NCBI GenBank assembly: GCA_934479825.1
Contig: CAKSOW010000009.1
Location: 22,001-86,000, forward strand
Source of the DNA: an uncultured Eubacteriales bacterium
GTDB taxonomy: Bacteria; Bacillota; Clostridia; Oscillospirales; CAG-382
Length of the DNA stretch: 64,000 nt
Reading direction: 5' to 3'
The notes below the pieces were generated by a model. It was not told where the DNA came from and made no database searches. It worked only from the letters and a program-made list of their open reading frames with translations. Both the position numbers and the translations under genes were made by a program. This document shows positions 8,355-16,647 of this stretch, in pieces; within the stretch, counting starts at the first letter, position 1; every line of letters begins with the position of its first letter.

Positions 8355-8385
8355 AACCGCCCGAAAAAATCCGGGCGGTTTTGCT
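8355..8385 (+). terminator. Intrinsic terminator
   Basis: AACCGCCCG and CGGGCGGTT enclose a short A-rich loop and are followed by TTGCTGCTTTTTT. It insulates the tetR promoter from upstream transcription. Confidence 0.8.
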
Positions 8386-8404
8386 GCTTTTTTCAAAAAA
8401 TCTA

Positions 8405-8433
8405 TTGGCAACCGAACGTTCGGTAGGTATAAT
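8405..8433 (+). promoter_or_regulatory. tetR promoter with embedded palindromic operator
   Basis: TTGGCA at 8405 and TATAAT at 8428 with a 17-base spacer. The spacer begins with the perfect 14-base palindrome ACCGAACGTTCGGT (8411-8424), a typical TetR-family operator. A repressor bound there would block RNA polymerase, so the gene was autorepressed. Confidence 0.85.
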
Positions 8434-8463
8434 AGAAACAGAACTTAGCGGAGGGAATAAACG

Positions 8464-8760
8464 ATGGACAATAAAAATACCAAACAAAGGATCTTGGATG
8501 CGGCGTTAGAACTGTTTGCCGAGCAGGGGTTTGAAGCTACTTCGGTTTTGCAGATTGCTGATGCGGTCGGTATCCGCAAGGCCTCCTTATACAGTCATTA
8601 TGCAAGCAAACAGGAAATTTTAGAGGCGTTGTTGAAAGAAACTTTGACGCAATACGACCAACACTCTATCTTTGCAAAGGCAAACTGGGACGATCCTGCC
8701 GTTTTCTACGATCAGCGTTCTGGCATAGTCGCCCCAAATGCAGTTGCTTTGCGGGCTTAA
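8464..8760 (+). CDS. TetR-family repressor, truncated after the DNA-binding domain
   Basis: The first 60 residues are a standard TetR helix-turn-helix (RILDAALELFAEQGFEATSV, then KASLYSHYASKQEILEALL). GCGGAGGG gives a good ribosome site. TetR proteins have about 190 residues with an all-alpha ligand domain; here family likeness ends near NWDDP (about 8700) and the remaining residues are antisense to a peptidase gene. The gene has lost its sensor and dimer domain through a DNA junction, and its regulated partner is gone. A stable repressor is unlikely, although the operator is intact. Confidence 0.8.
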   Translation: MDNKNTKQRILDAALELFAEQGFEATSVLQIADAVGIRKASLYSHYASKQEILEALLKETLTQYDQHSIFAKANWDDPAVFYDQRSGIVAPNAVALRA

Positions 8761-9018
8761 ATCTATTGTGATAATATCGTTTGGCTCAATTATGTGGTCA
8801 TCTGTTTTATACTCACGACCGGATACCGATACAGCGGTCTTATCACCGGCGAAAACAAAAGCGCCCACATCCCAATACCAAAAGGAATCCGCACCATGGG
8901 AGAACATATATGCCTCACACAGTTTGCGAAGCTCAACAAGCGTCATGCCGGACACAATAACTGTTGAAGCATATTCAATGGTGGCTCGGTTCAAATTTTG
9001 CATTTCGTGAATAGTCAT
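8620..9018 (-). CDS. M24-family (Xaa-Pro) peptidase, truncated by the tetR junction
   Basis: The ATG at 9018 directly follows the kinase stop codon, so the two are translationally coupled. Residues 1 to about 108 match the M24 'pita bread' fold of aminopeptidase P and prolidase: SGMTLVELRKLCEAYM, a WYWDVGAFVFAGD strand pair, and IDLSPQSNCIWGDYAR, where the metal-binding Asp residues of M24 enzymes lie. The rest of the catalytic domain (His and Glu ligands) is missing. The last 24 or so residues, from about 8693 down to 8620, are antisense of tetR and not family sequence. The enzyme cannot be complete. Confidence 0.7.
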   Translation of the reverse strand: MTIHEMQNLNRATIEYASTVIVSGMTLVELRKLCEAYMFSHGADSFWYWDVGAFVFAGDKTAVSVSGREYKTDDHIIEPNDIITIDLSPQSNCIWGDYARTLIVENGRIVPVCLCKDRVLVVLRQSFFQQRL

Positions 9019-10713
9019 TTATTTTTCTACGGCAAGCGTAGCCTCCCATTCTGCTGTGAATTGTCTGATTGTTTGCTGACGGTTGGCACGATCATCACTT
9101 ACTGCTCTCGTTGCGATCTCAAAGAACTTGTCGCTGAGCTGCCACTTTTCCCGTGTACGGTTATACTCACCAAAGAGAGCAAAAGCGGTGGCACCAAGAG
9201 TATAGACGTTCGTAACTTCGTCAATAGCGGCTCCAAGCTGATATTCTTCCGGGGATTGGAATCGAGAGCTGCCCCACATACGTCCCATGTCGTTGACGCA
9301 CGGTTGTTTGCGGAAAAGGTCAATATCGCAGATCGTAGTCTTTCCGTTCGCAAAGTCATACATAATGCTGCCGTCATAAAAATCTATGGCTACATATTTG
9401 CGTGAAGCAACACATTCCAAGAAGCTCAGTATGTCGCTGAACACGGCGAGCCTGTCATTGATGGGAAGCTGCATAAAGCGACGGTGTGCCGCAGGGTACA
9501 TTCTGCCCATACAATCGCTATCAGCCCATTTGAATACCATAGCGAACCCGTCGCCAATTTCCTTGGCTTCAATAAGTTCGATCAGATTCTCGTGCTTCAG
9601 ATCGCTGTAAATAGGGAGAGTAGCTTTCAATCTGGAGATAGCATCTGCCGGATCGCCGCCAAACTGCTCGGTAGGAGCACCAGCGAACTTAACGAAATAA
9701 CGCTGACCGTCTTTTTCAGTACCAAAGCAGATGTTTCCGGAATCCTGGTCATCGTAAACCTTGAACACCGTTCCATACTCTTTCATAAAGCTGAAATCAA
9801 AAGCGCTTTTCAGCTTGAAAGGAATCCCGTCGATGTACTGCAGATAATATCCTTTGAAATACCATGTCGGCACAGGATTACGCATATTATCGTACCAAGA
9901 CAGAACCTCCTTGGCTTGGTTCAGCATGGTGTTTACTTCGTCCTGCCCAAACGGAATTGCCCAATATACAGACGAGAGAGTATTGCTTGAAATGTAAAGT
10001 GCAAGCAATTTCCAAAACTCCATAGGTACGTTATCATCAAAGTATCCGTTCACCATACCGGATGCAAAGAGGGGAGCTTTCTGAGCGCACCATACAATGC
10101 GGTTAAATTCTTCCCACGGATCACCGTAATCGTTACGGTTAAAGTCAATAATATGGAGCTGCCCGTTACGGTCGATCATCATGTTGCCGATGTGATAATC
10201 GCCATGCTGATACACCTGCGGTCTGTCTTTCAGCAAATGACGGTTCTCATTTATGTAGTCGATAAATGCCTGTCCGTTTTCATACTTGATGGGGCACTCA
10301 CCGTACTTTTTGATCTTATAATCCATTTTACGGTTAAAACGGATTTCCCAATCCTCCTGCGTTGCAGGAGCAGGAATGGAGTGGATCTTGCGAAGAATAC
10401 GTCCCGCTTCCAAGCCATATACATATTGCTCGGTATCAGAATAGCTCGACATGACCTGTTCTGCATCCTCGCCGTCAATCCAACTTTGGATGGAATAAAC
10501 ACCATCCTCACAAGTGCCAAACTCGATAGGTTGGCACATAGGCACTCCAAAAGAAGCTACCCGTTTCATCATGTTAAACTCAGACTGCTTTGTGTCGTGC
10601 TGTGCAATATCGGAAACACGCAAAAGATACCGTGTGCCGTTTTCATCGGTAACACAGTATTTTTTATCACTTGACCAGCCTTTATTTATTGGTTCTTTCG
10701 TTACAATATTCAT
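9019..10713 (-). CDS. Two-kinase fusion: APH-type phosphotransferase plus protein-kinase-like domain
   Basis: 564 residues with two kinase-fold units. Residues 1-285 are an APH/choline-kinase-type phosphotransferase: catalytic loop HGDYHIGNMM (Asp172, Asn177) and metal site IIDFNRNDYGDPW (Asp190). Residues 300-564 resemble a small Ser/Thr protein kinase: VKF Lys342, a catalytic loop IDFYDGSIMYD with Asp444, CDIDLF in place of DFG, and an SPEEYQLGAAIDEVTNVYTL stretch matching the APE region. Both active sites look intact. The substrate could be an antibiotic, a sugar or a protein. It lies between an S51 peptidase and an M24 peptidase in one operon and has lower GC than the flanking core genes. 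Confidence 0.8.
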   Translation of the reverse strand: MNIVTKEPINKGWSSDKKYCVTDENGTRYLLRVSDIAQHDTKQSEFNMMKRVASFGVPMCQPIEFGTCEDGVYSIQSWIDGEDAEQVMSSYSDTEQYVYGLEAGRILRKIHSIPAPATQEDWEIRFNRKMDYKIKKYGECPIKYENGQAFIDYINENRHLLKDRPQVYQHGDYHIGNMMIDRNGQLHIIDFNRNDYGDPWEEFNRIVWCAQKAPLFASGMVNGYFDDNVPMEFWKLLALYISSNTLSSVYWAIPFGQDEVNTMLNQAKEVLSWYDNMRNPVPTWYFKGYYLQYIDGIPFKLKSAFDFSFMKEYGTVFKVYDDQDSGNICFGTEKDGQRYFVKFAGAPTEQFGGDPADAISRLKATLPIYSDLKHENLIELIEAKEIGDGFAMVFKWADSDCMGRMYPAAHRRFMQLPINDRLAVFSDILSFLECVASRKYVAIDFYDGSIMYDFANGKTTICDIDLFRKQPCVNDMGRMWGSSRFQSPEEYQLGAAIDEVTNVYTLGATAFALFGEYNRTREKWQLSDKFFEIATRAVSDDRANRQQTIRQFTAEWEATLAVEK

Positions 10714-10730
10714 ATCTTTTCTCCGTAGCT

Positions 10731-11399
10731 CTATCTGCCAAACACCTTGACATCACCGAGCAGCTTAAGGTTTCCATTATCCACGAGAATTGCGCCAGCT
10801 CGCACAGCGGTTGCGTACACGGTTTTACCACGTTCAGCAAGTACCCGCTGTATCGACTCATTCTGTACTGCCGTTCCCTCATAGTGGACTTCCATGTAAA
10901 AATCATTCAGATAAGGAAGCCCCTCATAATACTTAAATTCGGGGTAATCATCATCGGGAGACAAATGGTACTCCGCTAACTGAATGACAGCACCGGCGCT
11001 ATAGCCCATCAGAATCCCATCGTGTTGCATCAAAACATCGTACAGATCAAATTCTTTAATCCGATCCATCATTCGGTCAGGCAATCCACCGAGGAAATAA
11101 ATAATGTCAGCGGTTATGATTTTTTTAGTTGCAGATTCTTTGGTGTCAGTAAAATAATTGATAAAGTTAATGTTTTCTTCCGGGATACCATACGCAGTGA
11201 AGCCTCCAACGATCCCGTCGTGATATTTGCCACATTCTTTGCTATACAAAGCATTCCAATCAGACAAGGACTTCACACGGTTGTCTCTAAAAGAGAATGC
11301 CACGACAGCAACAGAATGATTTGGCTGTATATAGTTCTTTAATTCGTCATAGAGCCAAGACGCATCTATGTCAAATCCCTCAAGTAAAATGTTAATCAT
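10731..11399 (-). CDS. Peptidase S51-like (dipeptidase E / type 1 glutamine amidotransferase-like) protein
   Basis: 222 residues with the S51 layout: a YFLGG turn at 101-105 and the nucleophile elbow GYSAGA with Ser134. Later HYEGTAVQNESIQR and a C-terminal ATAVRAGAILVDNG segment match the Glu/His region and the closing strands. Dipeptidase E cleaves Asp-X dipeptides; other members act on small peptide-like compounds. GAGGCAG lies upstream of the ATG. It is the first gene of the three-gene cassette that ends in the broken M24 peptidase, with 17 bases to the kinase fusion. The substrate is unknown. Confidence 0.82.
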   Translation of the reverse strand: MINILLEGFDIDASWLYDELKNYIQPNHSVAVVAFSFRDNRVKSLSDWNALYSKECGKYHDGIVGGFTAYGIPEENINFINYFTDTKESATKKIITADIIYFLGGLPDRMMDRIKEFDLYDVLMQHDGILMGYSAGAVIQLAEYHLSPDDDYPEFKYYEGLPYLNDFYMEVHYEGTAVQNESIQRVLAERGKTVYATAVRAGAILVDNGNLKLLGDVKVFGR

Positions 11400-11443
11400 G
11401 GATTATCTGCCTCTTGCCAGAAAATATAGTTAGTAATACGCCG

Positions 11444-13105
11444 TTAAATCATGCCGAAGTGCGTTAATGCCTCCTTGATCGCTTTTTCTTTGTCCGGGGG
11501 GCATTGGGGCTGTTTAGCGTCCTCAGACTTCGGCTTATTGTAATTCTCACGCTCGATGATACCGCACTGCTGTTTTACCTGTGCGATATACAAACTGCTG
11601 ACTTTCAAGCCGCTATGCTCCAGCACATAATCCTTGATTTCTTGGTAGGTGGCTTTTTTCTCCGCATCGGTCAGATCAAGCTCGTCCATATCCAAGTTTA
11701 TCTCGATATGTTGCTTCGCATTAAGTTTGGACAATAAACATACCGTCTCCACATGTCCGGTTCTCGGGAACATATCGACGCCCTCGGCACTCACCGTCTG
11801 ATAGCCGCACGTTTCAAACTCGGCAAGATCCCGTGCCAAAGTTGCCGGGTCACAGGAAATGTATACGATTCGCTCTGCGCCGAGCGACGCGATCTTGCGG
11901 ACCGCTTCAATTCCACAGCCTTTGCGCGGCGGATCGACGGTAATAACCTGCGGCTTGATATTCTTTAACCGCTCGTCGTCAAGCGCTCCGGATGCGTCAA
12001 GACAGAGAAATTCCGCGTCAATTCCACCAGCTTGCGCGTTAAACGCCGCGTCTTTCACGGCATCCGCCACAATTTCCACGCCGAACAGTCTGGTGTCCGG
12101 CCTTGCCATACTTATGCCGACCGAGCCTGTACCGCAATACAGATCCAACAGTCTCTCCCCCGGCGCAAGCGCCGCAAAACGTGCGGCAATGCTGTATAAA
12201 AGCTCTGCGCCGTCATGATTGACCTGCCAGAACGAGGCCGGCGACACACGAAACTTTTTGCCGCACAATTCGTCATGCAGGTAGCCGTCGCCGGAAAGCG
12301 TGCGCCAGGCACTGCCAAGCACCGCATTGGAATGTTTGGTGTTCGTATTGATGAGAACCGATGTTATCTGTGGGAATTTTTCCGTAATATACGAAACAAA
12401 CGCCGTTTCACACGCCGGATTTCCAAGCCGGGCATCCGCTAAGACCAACGTCAGCACGATCTCCCCCGAGGCGGCCGAGCGCATGTAAATGCTGCGCAAA
12501 ACGCCGGTACGCGCCGTTTCGTCGTAGGCGGGGATATGCTCTTTTTCCGCAAAGGCCAAGACCGCGTCACGTATCTCCGGAAACAGAGGGTGGGCAATCT
12601 CGCAGGTCTTATGCGGTATAATCCGGTGCGACACAGCCGCATAAAAACCGGAAACCGGTTTTCCGTCTGCGTTTGCCACCGGATAAATGGCTTTGTTGCG
12701 GTATTTTTCGACTTTCGGCGAGGGATGAAAGGCGTCAAGCTTCAAGGACAGTCCTCCGATACGGGAAAACGCGTCGTTAATGCTCTGCGCCTTATACCGG
12801 CATTCCGCTTCATAGGTTATATGGCCGAACACACAGCCGCCGCATTTGCCCGATACGGCACAGCCGCCGACGGAGCGATCCGCCGACGGCTGTAAAATGA
12901 CTTCGGGTATGGCGACGGCATAGTGCTTCAAAACCTTGATAATTTTGGCGTTTACCACATCGCCCGAACAGGTATTGCGGACAAAGACCGTCTGTCCGTT
13001 CGGGGCATGTGCAACGCCGTTTCCGTTCCGGTCCGTTCCGGTTACAGCCAGTTCGAGCCGATCGTTTTTCTTTAAGGAAAACGACGGGTTTGCACAATTC
13101 GTCAT
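11444..13105 (-). CDS. rlmD: 23S rRNA (uracil-C5) methyltransferase RlmD/RumA with mobile-element tail
   Basis: 553 residues. An N-terminal TRAM domain (10-70) is followed by Fe-S cysteines (Cys82, Cys88, Cys91), the SAM motif LLDLYCGTGSVGISMA and the catalytic loop ISCDPATLARDL, then the closing GHVETVCLL. Normal RlmD ends a few residues later. Here about 93 extra residues follow, with KATYQEIKDYVLEHSGLKVS and a final CPPDKEKAIKEALTHFGMI. I know this tail from rRNA methyltransferases interrupted at their 3' end by Clostridia and Streptococcus integrative elements, which restore the reading frame with their own end. The enzyme methylates 23S rRNA (U1939 in E. coli) and should remain active. 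Confidence 0.88.
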   Translation of the reverse strand: MTNCANPSFSLKKNDRLELAVTGTDRNGNGVAHAPNGQTVFVRNTCSGDVVNAKIIKVLKHYAVAIPEVILQPSADRSVGGCAVSGKCGGCVFGHITYEAECRYKAQSINDAFSRIGGLSLKLDAFHPSPKVEKYRNKAIYPVANADGKPVSGFYAAVSHRIIPHKTCEIAHPLFPEIRDAVLAFAEKEHIPAYDETARTGVLRSIYMRSAASGEIVLTLVLADARLGNPACETAFVSYITEKFPQITSVLINTNTKHSNAVLGSAWRTLSGDGYLHDELCGKKFRVSPASFWQVNHDGAELLYSIAARFAALAPGERLLDLYCGTGSVGISMARPDTRLFGVEIVADAVKDAAFNAQAGGIDAEFLCLDASGALDDERLKNIKPQVITVDPPRKGCGIEAVRKIASLGAERIVYISCDPATLARDLAEFETCGYQTVSAEGVDMFPRTGHVETVCLLSKLNAKQHIEINLDMDELDLTDAEKKATYQEIKDYVLEHSGLKVSSLYIAQVKQQCGIIERENYNKPKSEDAKQPQCPPDKEKAIKEALTHFGMI

Positions 13106-13143
13106 ATCAATATTTCTTTTCTGTCTGTTTAATGGACTAGCGC

Positions 13144-14340
13144 TTATTCAGCGTCAGTTTCGCTTTCAGTATCGGAGTTTGCCGCCTGCTGTTGGGTCAC
13201 AAGGTCGCTCAGATACTGTTCGCCTTCTTCGATAATCGGTTTTACCAGTTCATCAAAGTTATCTTTCTTGACGAAATCCGTGCTTGCGATCTTGTCGGTA
13301 AAGAATTCGTCGAGATCCGCATAGGCAAGTTCGGAGAACTTATCGGAGCTTATGATATTTTCATCGTCAAGCGGCAAACGCTTGATGATATGATAACCGT
13401 AATTGGATTCCACGATCTCGCTGATACCGTTTTCTTCAAGAGCTGTGGTAGCGTTTTCAAATTCCTCCACCATTTCGCCTTTGCCGAAATAGTAGCCGGC
13501 GGTATAGGTGCTCATGCCAGGGTCTTCGTTGTATTCCTCAATGAGCTTGTCAAAATCTTCGCCGTTCTTGGCTTTTTCAAGAACCTCTTCGGCCTTTTTG
13601 CGGGTTTCGGCTTTCTGTTCTTCGGTCACTTCCGAGCCGTCGTCATTGGAGGGGAACTGAATGAGGATATGCTTTGCACGCATATAGCCATTATCATTAT
13701 AATATTCAAGCGTTTGCTTTTTGATTTCTTCATACTTTTCGCCGCCGACGCCGTAGAAAGATTCATAAATCTTATTGTAGAGATTGTAGATGGACTCGTT
13801 CATCATCATGTAGTACGGGGTAATGGCGTAGGTCTCGTCAAGAGTGGTTTTCGCGTCATCGCCAAACTGCTGCATGATGGTGTCATAGGTGGCGGAAACG
13901 TTGTTGTCAAATTCCTCCTGCGTGAGGGCGAGACCCTTGGCGGCGGCGGTATTGGCAACAAGGCCGTTCATCTTGACGGCTTCGCTTACATACTTGTCAA
14001 AATCGTCTTTATATTCGTCGTTGGTATTCCAATCCGGACCGTAGTAGTTGGCGAACTGTTTGACATAGTTGATATAGTAGTAGCGGTATTCGGAATAGGT
14101 GATATCGTAGCCGTCGAGCGTCATAACGACCTCGGAGTCCACGTTTTCCATGCCGACCTTGGCTTCGATCTGCTTGGAAATTTCTTCTAATGAAAGTCCG
14201 CCCTCGTTAGACGGCTTGTTGGTGCCGGACGGATCATTGGTGTTTTCACCGCCGGGAGTCTTGGTATTGCCGCAGGCCGTAAGGGAAGCAGCCGCCATAA
14301 CAGCCGCGAGAATCATAGCAACGGTTCTTTTTGTGTTCAT
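13144..14340 (-). CDS. PrsA-like peptidyl-prolyl isomerase lipoprotein
   Basis: 398 residues from the ATG at 14340, which has AAAGGA nine bases upstream; an in-frame ATG at 14364 would add eight residues without a better ribosome site. A signal peptide ends in the lipobox LTAC (Cys23), so the protein is anchored outside the membrane. A Ser/Thr/Asn-rich linker and a SurA-N-like helical part precede a parvulin rotamase domain at about 218-335 (RAKHILIQF, YYFGKGEMVEEFE, VESNYGYHIIKRL). Such foldases assist folding of secreted proteins. The C-terminus is acidic and Gln-rich. It is divergent from recG. Confidence 0.9.
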   Translation of the reverse strand: MNTKRTVAMILAAVMAAASLTACGNTKTPGGENTNDPSGTNKPSNEGGLSLEEISKQIEAKVGMENVDSEVVMTLDGYDITYSEYRYYYINYVKQFANYYGPDWNTNDEYKDDFDKYVSEAVKMNGLVANTAAAKGLALTQEEFDNNVSATYDTIMQQFGDDAKTTLDETYAITPYYMMMNESIYNLYNKIYESFYGVGGEKYEEIKKQTLEYYNDNGYMRAKHILIQFPSNDDGSEVTEEQKAETRKKAEEVLEKAKNGEDFDKLIEEYNEDPGMSTYTAGYYFGKGEMVEEFENATTALEENGISEIVESNYGYHIIKRLPLDDENIISSDKFSELAYADLDEFFTDKIASTDFVKKDNFDELVKPIIEEGEQYLSDLVTQQQAANSDTESETDAE

Positions 14341-14542
14341 ACTAAAAAATCCTTTCATAATCATCCATTTTATAGAATTTAACGGATAGCATTTTAATCA
14401 TACCTTTTTTATATGAAAACTGTGTGAACTTGACTCACAATTTACAATTTGTACAAATTTATGCTGTGAATGTGAGTATAATATATAGTACAAGTGTTCT
14501 ACTTGGAGACTGCACTATCAATTTCAAGAAAGGAGAACGTCC

Positions 14543-16642
14543 ATGGCTGCCGATCTGCGTCAGATACCCGTGACCGTCTTTAAGGGCGTCAGCACTGCAC
14601 GGGAAAGGCTGTTTGCCGAAGCGGGAATCCATTCCGTGCAGGATCTTTTGCACTACTATCCGCGCGCCTATGAAAACCGCGGCAATGTCAAGGATGTTTT
14701 TGCGGCGGCCGACGGCGAAACCGCCTCCTTTCTGTTGACTGTGACAACGCCGCTTACCAATGTGCGCTTAAAATCCGGAAAGACCGGAAAGCCCCTCTCG
14801 GTTCAGCATTTTGCGGCCTCCGACGACACTGGCACGGTACGCGTCTCATTTTTCAACCGCCCGTTCTTGAAGGATACGTTCAAGGTCGGCGCAAAATTTC
14901 GCTTTTACGGCACATTGGAACGCACGCCGCGCGGGATTTCTCTATCTTCGCCGGAGTTTGAGTCTTTTGCGCCGGAGGTCCCTCTGCCGCCGTTCGTGCC
15001 GGTTTATCCGCTTGTGGCAGGGCTGACGCAGAAAATCCTTTCGGGCTGTATGAAACAGGCTCTTGAAACGTATAAAGAGGATATTACCGAAACGCTGGAC
15101 AAGGAGCTTTTGGAACGTCTCGGATTTCCGGAGCGGTATGCGGCGTTATGCGAACTGCATTTTCCGAGTGATACGGATTCCCTGCAAAAGGCAAGGCGGC
15201 GTTTCGCCTTTGAAGAACTGTACGACTTCAAGGTTCGCACAGCCGAACTCGGTAAAAAGGCACGCGCCGGAAAAGCGCTTCGCCTGCATTATCCGGACAT
15301 GCGTGCGTTTACCGCACGTCTTCCGTTCACGCTTACCCATGCGCAAAAGCTTGCCATACAGGATATTTTAAAGGATATGACCGCCGTCGCCTCGCCGGAC
15401 GAGGAAAAGAAAGTACAGAACCGCTCAGGTGCCGCCTATACGCGGCCGGCAAGACGGTTGGTTCAGGGAGATGTCGGCTGCGGCAAGACCGTCGTCGCCG
15501 CGGCGGCGGTATATGCTGCCGTGCAAAGCGGCGCCCAGGCGGCTCTCATGGCGCCGACCGGGATTTTGGCACGACAGCACTACGAAGAACTAAGCGGACT
15601 TTTAGGCGTATTCGGCATTAAGACGGTCTTATTGGTCGGCGGCATGAAAGCCGTGGAAAAACGTGCGGCGCTCGAAAGTCTTGCCGACGGATCGGCCGGT
15701 TTTGCAGTCGGCACGCATGCGTTGATTGAAGAAAACGTTGTTTTCCGGAATTTAGCGTTGACTGTGACCGACGAACAGCATCGGTTCGGCGTTTTACAGC
15801 GTTCCACGTTGGAACACAAGAGCGCGCAGGGCTTGAAGCCGCACACGATCGTTATGTCCGCCACCCCCATTCCGCGCACGCTTGCCATGATCCTGTACTG
15901 CGATCTGGATATCAGCGTCATTGACGAACTGCCCAAAGGGCGTCAACCGGTAGAGACCTATGCAGTGGGGACAGGCATGCGCACGCGCGTATATAAATTT
16001 ATTGCCGGAGAGATAAGCGCCGGACACCAGGCGTACATCGTCTGTCCGTTAGCCGAGAATGACGACGGGAAGCCCCAGCCGGACGAGCTTATGTCGGTGC
16101 GCGAATATGCGGATTCTCTGAAAAACACACCGCTTTCGGAAACGCGGATTGCCTACATTCACGGAAAAATGAAACCGTCCGAAAAAGACCGTATCATGAC
16201 CGATTTCGCCTTGCATCAGATTGATGTGTTGGTTTCAACCACCGTTATTGAGGTTGGCGTGAATGTGCCGAACGCGACGGTCATGTTCATTGAAAACGCT
16301 GAGCGGTTCGGTCTTTCGCAGTTGCATCAATTACGCGGACGCGTCGGACGCGGCAAAGACAAGGCCTACTGCATTCTGCTTTCGCCGCTCATGAAAAAGG
16401 CGAAAAGTTCCGGAAAGCCGGACAGTCCCTTTGCCAAGCGCATGGAGGTGCTGTGTCAGACGACCAACGGTTTTGTCATTGCCGAAAAGGATTTGGAGCT
16501 TCGCGGACCGGGCGAATTTTTCGGAACCCGTCAGAGCGGCGAGCTTGCTTTCCGCTTTGCCGATATCACCGACAGCGCCCTGTTGCAGACCGCTGATGAA
16601 GAAGCGGAAAGAACATTAAACAGAAAACAAAAGAAAGGATGA
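14543..16642 (+). CDS. recG: ATP-dependent DNA helicase RecG
   Basis: 699 residues, normal for RecG, which remodels stalled replication forks and Holliday junctions. An N-terminal OB-fold wedge domain (about 60-150) precedes the helicase core with Walker A GDVGCGKT near residue 310, DEQHRFG near 410, SATPIPRTLAM, and motif VI QLRGRVGRG. The C-terminal ELRGPGEFFGTRQSG is diagnostic of RecG. The ATG at 14543 follows AAAGGAGAAC. Its stop overlaps the start region of uvrA, so both repair genes form one operon. Confidence 0.96.
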   Translation: MAADLRQIPVTVFKGVSTARERLFAEAGIHSVQDLLHYYPRAYENRGNVKDVFAAADGETASFLLTVTTPLTNVRLKSGKTGKPLSVQHFAASDDTGTVRVSFFNRPFLKDTFKVGAKFRFYGTLERTPRGISLSSPEFESFAPEVPLPPFVPVYPLVAGLTQKILSGCMKQALETYKEDITETLDKELLERLGFPERYAALCELHFPSDTDSLQKARRRFAFEELYDFKVRTAELGKKARAGKALRLHYPDMRAFTARLPFTLTHAQKLAIQDILKDMTAVASPDEEKKVQNRSGAAYTRPARRLVQGDVGCGKTVVAAAAVYAAVQSGAQAALMAPTGILARQHYEELSGLLGVFGIKTVLLVGGMKAVEKRAALESLADGSAGFAVGTHALIEENVVFRNLALTVTDEQHRFGVLQRSTLEHKSAQGLKPHTIVMSATPIPRTLAMILYCDLDISVIDELPKGRQPVETYAVGTGMRTRVYKFIAGEISAGHQAYIVCPLAENDDGKPQPDELMSVREYADSLKNTPLSETRIAYIHGKMKPSEKDRIMTDFALHQIDVLVSTTVIEVGVNVPNATVMFIENAERFGLSQLHQLRGRVGRGKDKAYCILLSPLMKKAKSSGKPDSPFAKRMEVLCQTTNGFVIAEKDLELRGPGEFFGTRQSGELAFRFADITDSALLQTADEEAERTLNRKQKKG

Positions 16643-16647
16643 TTCCT

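Larger units (their letters stand above)
8103..8463. other. Gene-free stretch before tetR
   Basis: Contains an imperfect hairpin at 8131-8171 (CGGATGTT...AACATCCG with an inner GCTTTTCTTAAAAGAAA), the terminator at 8355-8385 and the tetR promoter. Frames through 8172-8350 show no recognisable protein, and I see nothing else in it. Confidence 0.6.

Noticed and set aside
8693..11760. A complete integrative element
   Set aside because: No integrase, relaxase, excisionase or clear right attachment site is present; at most a remnant.
13192..14190. Long plus-strand frame of 332 residues opposite the PrsA-like gene
   Set aside because: It is a mirror of a Glu/Asp-rich gene (very Val/Ile/Phe/Gly-rich translation); the minus-strand protein has a lipobox and rotamase domain.
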